Source: Phycisphaera sp. (GTDB lineage Bacteria; Planctomycetota; Phycisphaerae; Phycisphaerales; Phycisphaeraceae). Taken from it: a stretch of 64,000 nt of DNA. The position numbers were made by a program, and so were the translations under genes. The DNA is taken from contig WGMF01000013.1 in assembly GCA_016125215.1 (NCBI GenBank), positions 1 through 64,000 of the forward strand, read 5' to 3'. Shown piece after piece: positions 6,408 to 21,064 of this stretch. Each line of letters opens with the position of its first letter. Positions within the stretch are counted from its first letter, which is position 1. The notes beneath the pieces were generated by a model, which was given only the letters and a program-made list of their open reading frames with translations, did no database searches and was not told the origin of the DNA.

Positions 6408-9400
6408 CTACCCTCGGCCGATGTTGTTGACCTTCGCCACAAGCTGGCCGTTGATGTAAACCAGGACACTGCCCTGCTGGAAGAAGCCACCACGGAATCG
6501 GAGCTTGTCGAACTTCGATTTGTCCTCGATGTTGAACGTGCCACGGAACAGAACGGTGTGGTACATCGCCCAGGAGATCGGCTGCCTGGCGTCGTCCCAG
6601 CTTGAATCGGCAAAGCCCACGTCTGCCCAGTCCGCCGGCGCCTGCGAGATGTCTTCAATGAGTTTCATCTTCCAGACCTCGGCGTCGCCGGCCTTCTTTT
6701 CGTTAAGGTCAGGCGTGAGACAGGCCCATGTTTCATTTTTCTTTGGGGGCAGCGCCCCCTGCAATGCAGCCTCTTTCGCGGCTTCTTCCTGCGCTCGTTG
6801 TCCAGCAAAATTCTTCATCACCCGCTGGACCTCGGGCGATCCGAGTGATTCGACGATCGTTTTGAGACGCGGGTTGTCCGCCGCGACGACACCTTGCAAC
6901 TGCGGCAGGTCCATCACGGCGTAATCATAATTACCAAGTTCGATCTGTTTTTCGGCGTATGCCAGGTCGTTGTTGATGCTCGCACGCAGGATGCGCACCG
7001 ACTGGAGGAAGTGATCGACCATCGGCTGGTCGTCCGACGAGATCACGACTTTGCCGGGCAACTCGACGAGGAGTTTTTCACACAGCGCGTAATCGCGTTC
7101 GTGCAGGGCCTTGAGCGCGGGCTGGAGGTAAGGCGTCTGCTCACCGCGTTTGCCGAAGGCGGTGTGCGGGGCGCCGAAGATGCGCAGGCGTTGCCTGGGC
7201 GCGGCGTAGTGGATCGCATAACCCACGCCGACGCCGCCGCGACCGGCCTGGGTAAAACTGCCGTCGTCGTTGCGGTAGAGTTCGCGCCACCACTGCTGGC
7301 CTTGCATGAAGTGCTGGAAGCCTTTCTTGCCCGACTCGAACGCGCCGATCGGCGTCCAGAAATTGTTGAAAAACATCCCGCCGTGACCGGTGCGCGTTCG
7401 GTTGTAGGAATAGACGCAGTAGCGCGAGCAGATCTCGACCGGCTGGTGGTCGTCGATGAGACTGAACAGGGCCGCGGCTTCACCGAGCTTGCCGTTCTGG
7501 CTCCAGAGCATCCCATTGGTCTCGGCATCGGGGTCGAGCGCCGCCGGCGAGTCACGACGAAGATTCCAGTACAGGTACTCGACAAAGCCGTGCTCGGCTC
7601 GCTGGTAACGGAAGTGACGGATGCCGTTCTTGAGCGCATCCTGATCCACATCCAGGCCCGCCTGGTCGGCGTAGATCATCGCCTGTACACACGCGATGCC
7701 CGCAGGGGGCATCAGGCCGTAGCCCGACTTCCAACGGTCGGCCCCGGTGGGGTTGTATCGTTGACGGTAGCCGCCGACGTGCTCGTCCGCCTGGGCGACT
7801 TCCCAGGGCACCGGCTCGGGACCGGGCGCTTTGATCTGCGTGACCGCCGCCCAGTCCGCGAGGTTTTTCATGTAGGGCAGCACGTTGCGGTCGCCCGTGG
7901 CGTTGTAGTACTCGCCGAGCAGGATGGCGTTGTAGCCGATCATCCAGTTGTGCGCCCCTTTGTTCGGGTCCGCGGGCTCGAGCGGGTCCATGCTCTTCAT
8001 CAGGTCATACACCGCGCGTCGCACGAGGCCCTGCACCTCGGGGTCGCCCGTGGCCAGGAGGAACCAGACATCGGTGCCCAACATCCCGCTGGGAATGCCC
8101 GCGGGCCCGGTCTGGGGTCGGCACCGATCGATGACCCATTGCTCGGCGCGCTTGATGAGGTTTTCGGTCTTCTGGCAGTAGTAAGGCGTGGTCGGGCTGT
8201 AGGTGCCCAGGACGCGCAGCTGCAGCGTCACGCCGATGACCTTCTTGCCGCGGCGGACCATGAGTTCGAGCTTGCCCGCGCCCTCGTCGGATTCACTGTG
8301 GGTGATGGCGTGGGATAACTGAATGTAAGGCGCGTCGCCGGGACCGGTGAACTTTTCGCCGTTGACGCCGAAGATGTAGTCGCCGGGGAAGAGCTTGCCG
8401 ACGGCGGGCGTGCCGGGGTCGATGCTGATGACGTAGATGTTAGGCCCGAACGGGCTGGAGTAGATGCCGATGGGTCCGGGCCTGCGGGGGATGGGCTCGG
8501 AGTCGCCGGATTCAAGGTAATCGACCTCGCCGTTGATGATGGCGATATCGTTGTCACCCCATTGGTCAGCGGTGGTGGAGTATTCGGGCGGCAGGACCTC
8601 TTCCACGCCCTCTGAGTACCAGGCAAACGTCCATCGGTCGTCGGTGTTGAATGGCAACGCGGGCAGGCCGGCCGAGTTGGTCAGGCCCATGGAAGGATTG
8701 TTCTGCCAGTTGAAACGGACGTATTGGATTTGCCCGGCTTCGGGGCAGTGGAGCTTGACGGTGTTGCCCTCGACTCTCGCTGTGGCGGGGAAAAATTCGC
8801 CGCCCGGTGCCGCGGCCTCGAAACACTTGAGCACGTCGTCCGTCGCGGTCAGGCCTTCGGCTGTGCCGGCTTTGAAGTGGATGGTAGCGTCGGCGAGGAA
8901 GGCGTCGAGGCGGTCGAACTGCGGACCGGTGGCTACGGTGTCTTTCTTGCCGTACACGTCGGCGAGCAGCCAATGTCGGCAGCGGTCTGCCAGAAGATTT
9001 TCGTCGCTGGGTTGGCCGCTGAATGGCGTGTTCTCCACCCCCGGAAGAATCAGGCCGACGCCTGTGTTGTCGATTGAGATGCGACGCTGCAGCTCGCGCA
9101 TCTCACGGTTGTGCTGGGCCAATGCATCGAGGGCTGAACTGGGCGGGTTAACCAAACCAAAGGGGATTGAGGCGTCGTTGAAGGTGTTGCGCCAATCCCC
9201 GATCACGACGGGTGTGGTTTTGGAAGAGGTGCGGTAGCCGAGCTTCATAATCAAGTAGTTCTGGGCCCAGGCCGCGTCGAGTTCGGGTTCGGTCTGTGCC
9301 AGTCCGAGCTTGGCCAGTCGGCGGTACGGGATGTACGGATAGTCCGCGCCGAGTTGCAGGACCACGGCGTGGAAGGTCATTTCACACAGAGGATGGATCA

Positions 9401-10280
9401 CCGCGTTGTAACCGCCGCAGGGGAACATCGGGTTTTCGAGCGGGTGGATGCCGAGCGAGGGCTTGGGGCCGACGGGTTTCCCGTTGGCTTTCTTGATGAG
9501 GTCAGCGTAATACTCATCGAGTTCGCGCTGGGCCGACCCGTCGTCTCGTGCATCGGCGTCCTTGCGCATGTTGTCGATGAGCCACTGAAGGTCCTTGTCG
9601 TCAGTGACCTTGATCGTAGCCCGGATCGCTTCGTCGCTGAGCCAGCCGATGGCAAAGTAACAGCCCATGTTCAGGTCGACCACGCCCACGGGCACGCCGA
9701 CTTGTTTGACCACGTCACGCCCGAGATAAAACGCGGCGGCGGACATTCTCGCGGCGGCCGCTTCATCGATGTGGGCCCAGCCATCGGTGGCTTTGGCATC
9801 GAGGTCGTCGAGGGGCTTTTTGGACGCGATCGTTTCGATGCGGATCGCACGCAGGATGGGGCTGGCGTTCAAATGGGTGATGGCGTTCCGGCCTTCTTCC
9901 GTGCTCCCGAGCGACACATCCACCGTGGTCTGCCTGCCGTAGAGGATCACGTCGCCGACCAACACGTCGCTGAGTGTGATCGCTTTCGCACCGGGCGAAG
10001 CGACGGTGAGGTCCTGGCCTCGCGCGTTTGCGTCCATCGCATCGAGTGTCACGGACCACGCGCCTTGACCATCAGCGGTCGCGGTCCGGGACTGACCATT
10101 GAATCCCACCGTCACAGAGGCCCCCGCGTCGGCACTGCCCCGGACCACCACGGCCTTGCCACGCTGCAGCACCATGTGGTCGGTGTAGTAACGGTTGAGT
10201 TGGAGGTCTGCGGCCATCGTCACGGAGGCCCACGCCAGGATGAGACCGGCGACCGGGATCAAACGCGGTGATGTGAACAT
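6408..10280 (-). CDS. degenerate sialate O-acetylesterase fused to PDZ/DUF6288, 3'-truncated
   Basis: About 1290 residues from an ATG preceded by AAGGAG. A signal peptide (VAGLILAWASVTMA) points to export. Residues ~25-560 follow the layout of SASA-type sialate O-acetylesterases, but the catalytic GQSNM block reads YGRQTTV and the WYQGESN block reads LQLGADY, so the nucleophile and neighbours are gone. A PDZ-like segment (IDPGTPAVGKLFPGDYI, then GVNG) lies near 620-720. An alpha/alpha-toroid DUF6288 domain covers ~725-1100 and includes GAHNWMIGYNAILLGEY. The end resembles a galactose-binding fold but stops at VYINGQLVAKVNNIGRG, where TAG is created at the insertion-sequence terminus. I infer a glycan-binding or structural role, possibly now crippled by the truncation. 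Confidence 0.8.
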   Translation of the reverse strand: MFTSPRLIPVAGLILAWASVTMAADLQLNRYYTDHMVLQRGKAVVVRGSADAGASVTVGFNGQSRTATADGQGAWSVTLDAMDANARGQDLTVASPGAKAITLSDVLVGDVILYGRQTTVDVSLGSTEEGRNAITHLNASPILRAIRIETIASKKPLDDLDAKATDGWAHIDEAAAARMSAAAFYLGRDVVKQVGVPVGVVDLNMGCYFAIGWLSDEAIRATIKVTDDKDLQWLIDNMRKDADARDDGSAQRELDEYYADLIKKANGKPVGPKPSLGIHPLENPMFPCGGYNAVIHPLCEMTFHAVVLQLGADYPYIPYRRLAKLGLAQTEPELDAAWAQNYLIMKLGYRTSSKTTPVVIGDWRNTFNDASIPFGLVNPPSSALDALAQHNREMRELQRRISIDNTGVGLILPGVENTPFSGQPSDENLLADRCRHWLLADVYGKKDTVATGPQFDRLDAFLADATIHFKAGTAEGLTATDDVLKCFEAAAPGGEFFPATARVEGNTVKLHCPEAGQIQYVRFNWQNNPSMGLTNSAGLPALPFNTDDRWTFAWYSEGVEEVLPPEYSTTADQWGDNDIAIINGEVDYLESGDSEPIPRRPGPIGIYSSPFGPNIYVISIDPGTPAVGKLFPGDYIFGVNGEKFTGPGDAPYIQLSHAITHSESDEGAGKLELMVRRGKKVIGVTLQLRVLGTYSPTTPYYCQKTENLIKRAEQWVIDRCRPQTGPAGIPSGMLGTDVWFLLATGDPEVQGLVRRAVYDLMKSMDPLEPADPNKGAHNWMIGYNAILLGEYYNATGDRNVLPYMKNLADWAAVTQIKAPGPEPVPWEVAQADEHVGGYRQRYNPTGADRWKSGYGLMPPAGIACVQAMIYADQAGLDVDQDALKNGIRHFRYQRAEHGFVEYLYWNLRRDSPAALDPDAETNGMLWSQNGKLGEAAALFSLIDDHQPVEICSRYCVYSYNRTRTGHGGMFFNNFWTPIGAFESGKKGFQHFMQGQQWWRELYRNDDGSFTQAGRGGVGVGYAIHYAAPRQRLRIFGAPHTAFGKRGEQTPYLQPALKALHERDYALCEKLLVELPGKVVISSDDQPMVDHFLQSVRILRASINNDLAYAEKQIELGNYDYAVMDLPQLQGVVAADNPRLKTIVESLGSPEVQRVMKNFAGQRAQEEAAKEAALQGALPPKKNETWACLTPDLNEKKAGDAEVWKMKLIEDISQAPADWADVGFADSSWDDARQPISWAMYHTVLFRGTFNIEDKSKFDKLRFRGGFFQQGSVLVYINGQLVAKVNNIGRG

Positions 10281-10453
10281 GTGTGGCTCCTTGTGTTTCA
10301 CAGTGTAACCCCCCCGCCGTCGTTCGATCATCCCGATACCGCGACAACAACACCCCGATAGGCAGACACGGCATGACATGATCCTGTGACCCTTCGTGTG
10401 TGGTCATCAGCGACGAGGGCTGCATAACGCTAATATCAATATGAGGTGTCACG

Positions 10454-15302
<4,849 letters not shown>

Positions 15303-15308
15303 CGAACC

Positions 15309-16739
15309 TCACTGATTAAGCAGGGATTGAGCGGTGCGGTATTGACGGTTGGGGATCGATCTCCGGTCGCGTTCGACATCCTCGAACCAGTTCTCCAACT
15401 CGCGGAGCATCCGACGGGCGATGTCGGGATAACAAGCTGAGAGGTCACACGTTTCGAGCGGGTCGTTGGCAAGGTTGAACAGCAGCGGCGGGTCCGGGTC
15501 CTTCCCCAGAAAAAGCGGCCGTCCCACAGCGGGGGGCGGTTTGAGATCATCACGCCCGTGCGCACCACGTATACCCGGCTCGGCTTGAAGGTCTTCACGC
15601 CAACCCTCGAAGCTGTTGACAAGACGATCGCCCGGTCGCACGAGCTTCCAGTCCCCGTCGCGCATGGCGGCGTTGTGCGTTACCACCGGCACGCTCCTGC
15701 TGAACTGCCAGAACCGTTTGGGGTTGAGCTTCGCATGGCCCTCGCCACGCAAAGCAAGCAACACCGACTGACCGTCCAACGCCAAGCCCTCGGGCACGTG
15801 CACGTTGCACATCCGCGTCAGCGTCGGGAGCCAGTCGGCGAAGTGGACCACGTCGTGATAGTCGCGTCCGCCCTCCAAACCCGCGGGCCAACGGATCATG
15901 AGCGGCACACGGATGCCCCCCTCGTGTACGCTGCCCTTGGAGCCGCGGAAGCCGCAGTTGAATCGCGCCGTGCACCGCTCGCCCTCTCCGCTGAACTGCG
16001 GGCCGTTGTCGCTGCTGAAGACCACGATCGTGTTCTCGCGCAGCCCGAGCCGGTCGAGCTTTTCCAGCACGCGGCCGATGCCGATGTCCAACCGCTTCAC
16101 CATCGCATAGAGCGTGCTGACGCGCTCGGTGAAAGCGCCGCGTTCACGGAAGGGCTGGATATCCTCCTCCGGTGCCTCGAAGGGCCCGTGCGGCGCGTTG
16201 TAGGCCAGGTAGAGAAAGAAAGGCTCGTCCCTGTGGCGTGCGAGGAACTCGGTCGCGTCCTGAGTCAACACGTCGGTGAGGTACCGACCGTCGGCCCCGC
16301 GCGTGTGGCCGTTGACTTCGAGTGTCCAGTTGTAGTACGGCGTGTTGCCGCCCCGGAACCCGATATGTTCATCGAAGCCGCGCCGCGTGGGGTGGTAGTG
16401 CGCCCCGACATGCCCGAGGTGCCACTTGCCGATGAGCCCGGTGGCGTAACCCGCTGCGCGGAACAATTCCGCCATCGTCGTCTCGCGCGTTGCCAGGCAA
16501 TTCATCTCACCGGCGCTGATCGTGTCGATCACCCCGCAGCGCTGCGGGTAACGTCCCGTCATCAGCGCCGCGCGCGCCGGGGCGCAGATCGGCGAAGCGG
16601 AGTAGTGCTGCGACATCACCACACACTCGCGCAAGAGCGCGTCGAGGTTGGGCGTCTGCGAAACCCCATGATTGAAACAGGACAGGTCACCAAACCCAAG
16701 GTCGTCCGCGAGGATGAACAGGACATTGGGGCGTGTCAT
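15309..16739 (-). CDS. type I sulfatase (formylglycine-dependent)
   Basis: 476 residues of the alkaline-phosphatase-like sulfatase family. The N-terminus RPNVLFILADDLGFGD carries the metal-binding aspartates. The modification motif is CAPARAALMTGRYP with Cys52, which is oxidised to formylglycine in active enzymes. GLIGKWHLG, SSDNGPQ and GGIRVPLMIRWP complete the set. There is no signal peptide at the chosen ATG, so it is either cytoplasmic, acting on imported sulfated oligosaccharides, or its true start lies elsewhere. It sits between the GH95 gene (81 bases upstream) and the lyase-like gene, in a polysaccharide-degradation operon. Substrate position is not predictable from sequence by eye. 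Confidence 0.93.
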   Translation of the reverse strand: MTRPNVLFILADDLGFGDLSCFNHGVSQTPNLDALLRECVVMSQHYSASPICAPARAALMTGRYPQRCGVIDTISAGEMNCLATRETTMAELFRAAGYATGLIGKWHLGHVGAHYHPTRRGFDEHIGFRGGNTPYYNWTLEVNGHTRGADGRYLTDVLTQDATEFLARHRDEPFFLYLAYNAPHGPFEAPEEDIQPFRERGAFTERVSTLYAMVKRLDIGIGRVLEKLDRLGLRENTIVVFSSDNGPQFSGEGERCTARFNCGFRGSKGSVHEGGIRVPLMIRWPAGLEGGRDYHDVVHFADWLPTLTRMCNVHVPEGLALDGQSVLLALRGEGHAKLNPKRFWQFSRSVPVVTHNAAMRDGDWKLVRPGDRLVNSFEGWREDLQAEPGIRGAHGRDDLKPPPAVGRPLFLGKDPDPPLLFNLANDPLETCDLSACYPDIARRMLRELENWFEDVERDRRSIPNRQYRTAQSLLNQ

Positions 16740-16820
16740 AGCCGCTAAGGATACCGTGCGTCCGGCCCCATCGGCACAAGTGTCCTCCGCGCACGGAGGG
16801 GGTCTACCACGCCGACCCGG

Positions 16821-19685
16821 TTACTCCATCTCGCTTGCCAGAATTTCGCGCACCTGTCCCTGGGTGAGGTCTAACGTGAGTTCTTTACCGTGGTATCGGA
16901 GCGTCACCTTGCCCACAGCCCGCTCAAGCGCGTGGACAGTGACACGTTCGAGTTTGCCCGATTCCCACTCGAAGTCGACGGCGTAATCCCCGCGTGCCCG
17001 CAGACCCGTGGCCTTGCCGCTGGGCCAGGCGTCGGGAAGAGCGGGGAGCAACTGGATCACGCTGGCTTGGCCCGAATCCGCCGACGGGCTGTGGCTTTGC
17101 ACGAGCATCTCCGCGATGGCGGCGGTGCCCCCGAAGTTGCCGTCGATCTGGAAAGGCGGGTGGAGGCAGAAGAGGTTCCGTCCGCCTCGCGTGATGAGCA
17201 GCTTGAGAAGGGTCATCGCGTGGTTGCCGTCGTGCAGCCTTGCCCAGAAGTTGGCCTTCCACGCCATCGACCACCCGGTGGACGCATCGCCGCGGCGTTC
17301 GAGCGTGACGCGCGCGGCCTTGGCCAGGTCGGGCGTGCCATCGGGCGTGATCTCGTCGTATGGGTGCAGGCCATACAACGGCGAGACATGGCGGTGGTGC
17401 GGCTCGACCTCTTCGTAATCCTCAAGCCACTCCATGATCTGGCCGTGCTGACCGATGCGGTTGGGCGCGAGCTTGCCACGCGCGTCGGTCAATCGCTTTC
17501 GCAGTTCGTCATCGACACCGAGCACCTCGGAGGCCTCGATGCAGTTGCCAAAGAGTTCGCGCAGGATCTGCATGTCCATCGTCGGCCCCATGCAGATGCG
17601 CGCGGAGCCGTCGGGTGTCTTGAAGCTGTTCTCGGGCGAGTTGGACGGCGCGGTCACCAGCCAGCCGTGCGTCGGTTCGGTGATGAGCATGTCGAGATAG
17701 AACTCGGCTGAACCCTTCATGATCGGGTAAGCCCACTTGAGAAAATCTTTGTCGCGGGTGTAGGCGTAGTGTTCCCAGAGGTGGTCGCACAGCCAGGCCG
17801 ACCCGCTGGCGGTCGCGCCCCAGCCGGCCTGCTCGCCCGGCGCGGTGAAGCCCCAGACATTGGTAATGACGTGAGCCACCCACCCGCTTGCGTTGTAATA
17901 AACCTTGGCGGTCTCGGCCCCGGGTTTCTGCAGGGATTCGATGAGCTTGAAGAGCGGCGTGTGGCAATCGCCCAGCGCGCAGACCTCGGCCGGCCAATAG
18001 TTCATCTGCACGTTGATGTCCAGGTGGTAGTCGCAGTTCCACGCGGTCTGGATGCCCTGCGCCCAGAGGCCCTGAAGGTTGGCAGGCATCGTGCCGGGGC
18101 GAGAGCTGCTAATCAATAGATAGCGTCCGAAGTTGAAGTAGAGGGCCGGCAGCGCCGGGTCGGGCTTGCCGTCGGCAAACGCGGCAAGCCGATGGTCCGT
18201 CGGCAGCGCGGCGGTGGCTTTGCTCTCGGGGGTGTCATCGCCTAGCGTCAGACTCACACGTTCAAAGTACCCGTGGTAATCCTCGATATGGGCCGACTTC
18301 ATCTGGGCGTAAGCTTTGGCCGATGCCCTGACGATATCGTCTTGTGTCGCCCGGAGCGGGTCGGGCGTGTGCCGGCCGGCAAAGCCCATGTAATCGGTCC
18401 CCGCCGCGACGAATAGCACCGCCGCGTCCGCTGATTCAACGTGGAGCGTGTTGCCCTGCGTGAAGACCTTACCGCCTTGCGCCACGGCTTTGACCCGTGC
18501 GACGAACGTCATGCCCGGGATATCCTGCCGACCGCTGGAGGTTTGACCCGACATCACCAGCGTGTCCGATCCCTCGGCGGTTGTCTGGAAACTTGCCAGG
18601 CGGTTGAGCGACGCGGCAAACGTGATCTTGCCCGGCTGGTCCGCCTTGAAAAGGAAGACCATCACCTGGTCCGGCGCACTGGCAAACGCCTCGCGCGTGT
18701 AGGTCACGCCCTCTTTTTTGTAACTCACCGTGCTGATGGCGTCGCGCAGGTCCAGCGATCGGCGGTAGTCCGTGACAATTTGCTTAGGGTCGAGCGACAC
18801 ACGCACGGGCAACTGACCCTGCCTTCGGTAGTTTGAACACGCGATCACGATGACGTTGTCGCCGACCTTCAGGAGTTTGCTCAAGTCGGCTTCGAACTTA
18901 TCGTGCCCACCCGCCTGCCAGCCGGCTAACTCACCGACCTGCTCACCGTTGACATAGACCCGACCGTTGCGCGCTTCCGAACTGACCCGCAGCACGCCCA
19001 GTTCGTTGACTTGTTTTTGTGTCAGCGTCACGCGCGAACGCAGGATCGCGCCGTCGCCGATGTTGAACCGACGATCACCCTCGACCGCTTTGCCGTCGGC
19101 GACCACGTAGTCTTCCCAGCCGCTGTCGTCCGATTCGGGCTTGACCGCTTCCGCGATCTGCTTGCCGATCAATTGATACCGTTCACGGGGGTCTCGAGTG
19201 TTCCCAGTGACATACATCTGCAACTTCCATTTGTTCAACGGCAGCGAATCGACATCCGTGCCCCACTCGATGTTGAGATTGCCCAGTTCCTGGTAACAAC
19301 CCCACGGCCCACGTGCCCCGCCGCGCGACCCGCCGCCGACGCAGGTGAACGTCTGGTTCACGAGCGCCTCGGCTTCGACGTTTTTCCCAGCCAGGAGCAA
19401 TTCACGGATCTTCGGCAGGTTTTCGCTTGCGTTCGGACGGTTCCAATCGACCGTGGCCCCGGACCAGACCGAGTCTTCGTTGAGCGCGATGCGCTCGATG
19501 TCCACCTTGCCAAAAACCATCGCCCCCAACCGACCGTTGCCGATGGGCAGCGCGTCCCGCTCCCAATCCCCGGCGGGTTGGTCGTACCAGAGCGTCGTGG
19601 TCGCGTCGGGATGAGGCTGGGCAAGACAGAGATTGGCCAAAACATAAACAGCAGATAGCACTGTGAAGATAACGGTCGGTTTCAA
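16821..19685 (-). CDS. GH95 alpha-L-fucosidase/galactosidase with inserted binding domain
   Basis: About 954 residues from a TTG start with GCGAGG seven bases upstream. This start gives a proper signal peptide (KPTVIFTVLSAVYVLANLCL), while the open frame 32 codons further up gives none. The family N-domain (WYDQPAGDWERDALPIGNGR) is interrupted after GNLNIEW by an extra ~160-residue stretch. That stretch contains a galactose-binding-like unit (LGVLRVSSEARNGRVYVNG; VGDNVIVIACSNYRRQG). The family then resumes at DYRRSLDLRDAI. Catalytic-barrel signatures are NCDYHLDINVQMNYWPAE, EDYEEVEPHHRHVSPLYGLH and FQIDGNFGGTAAIAEML. It should remove terminal L-fucose or L-galactose from exported-space glycans. 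It is first in the minus-strand operon. Confidence 0.92.
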   Translation of the reverse strand: MKPTVIFTVLSAVYVLANLCLAQPHPDATTTLWYDQPAGDWERDALPIGNGRLGAMVFGKVDIERIALNEDSVWSGATVDWNRPNASENLPKIRELLLAGKNVEAEALVNQTFTCVGGGSRGGARGPWGCYQELGNLNIEWGTDVDSLPLNKWKLQMYVTGNTRDPRERYQLIGKQIAEAVKPESDDSGWEDYVVADGKAVEGDRRFNIGDGAILRSRVTLTQKQVNELGVLRVSSEARNGRVYVNGEQVGELAGWQAGGHDKFEADLSKLLKVGDNVIVIACSNYRRQGQLPVRVSLDPKQIVTDYRRSLDLRDAISTVSYKKEGVTYTREAFASAPDQVMVFLFKADQPGKITFAASLNRLASFQTTAEGSDTLVMSGQTSSGRQDIPGMTFVARVKAVAQGGKVFTQGNTLHVESADAAVLFVAAGTDYMGFAGRHTPDPLRATQDDIVRASAKAYAQMKSAHIEDYHGYFERVSLTLGDDTPESKATAALPTDHRLAAFADGKPDPALPALYFNFGRYLLISSSRPGTMPANLQGLWAQGIQTAWNCDYHLDINVQMNYWPAEVCALGDCHTPLFKLIESLQKPGAETAKVYYNASGWVAHVITNVWGFTAPGEQAGWGATASGSAWLCDHLWEHYAYTRDKDFLKWAYPIMKGSAEFYLDMLITEPTHGWLVTAPSNSPENSFKTPDGSARICMGPTMDMQILRELFGNCIEASEVLGVDDELRKRLTDARGKLAPNRIGQHGQIMEWLEDYEEVEPHHRHVSPLYGLHPYDEITPDGTPDLAKAARVTLERRGDASTGWSMAWKANFWARLHDGNHAMTLLKLLITRGGRNLFCLHPPFQIDGNFGGTAAIAEMLVQSHSPSADSGQASVIQLLPALPDAWPSGKATGLRARGDYAVDFEWESGKLERVTVHALERAVGKVTLRYHGKELTLDLTQGQVREILASEME

Positions 19686-19969
19686 TGTCGAGCCTCGCGA
19701 ATGGGTGGGTGGATCGAGATGAACGAGATAAAGAACAGGCCAACGAGGACACCGGGGTGCCGGGACGCCGGGGTGACACACTGCAAAGCGCCCCGCATCA
19801 CATAGCGTAATCTGGCTGGGATCCTTCTGGATAACGTGGACATATCCATTCTATTGCGAATCCATCGCCCCCCCGAATAGAAGACTCCAGCATCTTGGGT
19901 ACACTATCCCTCCCTGCCTCACAAGGGCAGGCCCCCCACGACTGATGTCAGGGCCAGTGGAGAAGACCC

Positions 19970-21064
19970 ATGAACGAATATGTCCTCGACCCCAAGACCC
20001 ACGACGTGCTTGTCGCCAGGGCCTACACGCACCGCGGTTACACGCCCGATGAAGCCGACTGCGCCGCAAAGCTCTGTCACATGGCCTCACGCCACGGCAT
20101 CAAGACGCACAACGCGATCAAGGCCCTGCACCTCGACCACCTCTTCGGCTCGGGCAAAGCCGACAACCCCGGATGCGTGCCCGGTGCCCAGATCGAAAAA
20201 CTCCCCTCAAAATTCCGGGCCACCCAGCGCTGGAACGCCCACAAGAAGCTCGGTCAGGCTGTGGCGTTTGAAGCGATCGATACCTGCGAGAAACTTGCGG
20301 ACCAATTCGGCGTCGGCGTGGTCGCGGTCGATGAGGCGTTCCACTATCTCTGGGGCGGCGGTTATGTGATGGCCTCGGCCAAGCGCGGCTACATTGCCTA
20401 CACCAACTGCACCGCGGCCCTGGCTGAGGTCGTGCCCTTCGGCGGCAAGCACCCGACCCTCGGCACCAACCCGCACTCGTGGGGACTGCCCACCACGGAC
20501 GCCATTGGTTTCCCCATCGTGGTCGACTGGGCCACGTCGACTCTTGCCATGGGCCGTGTGCAACAGTTTGCCCGCGAAGGCAAGACGCTCCCGCCCGACG
20601 CCGCGGTGGATAAGAACGGCAAGCCCACGCAGGACCCCAATGCCGTGGCCGCGCTCTTGCCGTTCGGTGCGCACAAGGGCTACGGCCTGTCGCTCATCAA
20701 CGAACTTGTTGCCGCGTACATCGGCGGATCGCTCCCGACGTTGCGCTGCCGGGTCGGCGGCGAAAATGAAAAGCACACGCCGAGCTTCTTTTTCCAGGTG
20801 ATCCACCCCGACGCGATCGCGTGCGACTTTGCCAAGGGCCGATCACAAAAAGAAAACCTCAAAGCCGTGATCGCCGACATCCTCGGCCACGGGAACGACG
20901 GCTGCATCCTGCCCGGCGAGATCGAACACAGAGCCGCGCAACGTTGCGAACAAGCCGGCGGACTGATCTTCAGTGAAGCGGAAATCGCGGCCCTGCGTGA
21001 ATTGGCCGCGGAGTGTCAATACCCCTTACCCCCCTCCTCCATCAAACCATGCGCATCCTCCTGA
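19970..21064 (+). CDS. Ldh_2-family NAD(P)-dependent 2-hydroxyacid dehydrogenase
   Basis: 364 residues of the malate/L-lactate/sulfolactate dehydrogenase superfamily, which is unlike Rossmann lactate dehydrogenases. Signatures are ASRHGIKTHNAI near residue 45, TNPHSWGLPTTD near 165 for the nucleotide site, and FGAHKGYGLSLINEL near 225. The enzymes oxidise an L- or (2R)-configured hydroxyacid to the 2-oxoacid; the substrate cannot be fixed here. The ATG lies ten bases after GTGGAGAAG. The stop overlaps the start of a D-specific dehydrogenase by 16 bases, so the two are translationally coupled and probably act on one metabolite. Confidence 0.88.
   Translation: MNEYVLDPKTHDVLVARAYTHRGYTPDEADCAAKLCHMASRHGIKTHNAIKALHLDHLFGSGKADNPGCVPGAQIEKLPSKFRATQRWNAHKKLGQAVAFEAIDTCEKLADQFGVGVVAVDEAFHYLWGGGYVMASAKRGYIAYTNCTAALAEVVPFGGKHPTLGTNPHSWGLPTTDAIGFPIVVDWATSTLAMGRVQQFAREGKTLPPDAAVDKNGKPTQDPNAVAALLPFGAHKGYGLSLINELVAAYIGGSLPTLRCRVGGENEKHTPSFFFQVIHPDAIACDFAKGRSQKENLKAVIADILGHGNDGCILPGEIEHRAAQRCEQAGGLIFSEAEIAALRELAAECQYPLPPSSIKPCASS

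Noticed and set aside
6894-8318. Plus-strand open frame inside the DUF6288 gene
   Set aside because: Val/Asp/Arg-rich antisense shadow of a high-G+C gene with recognised domains on the other strand.
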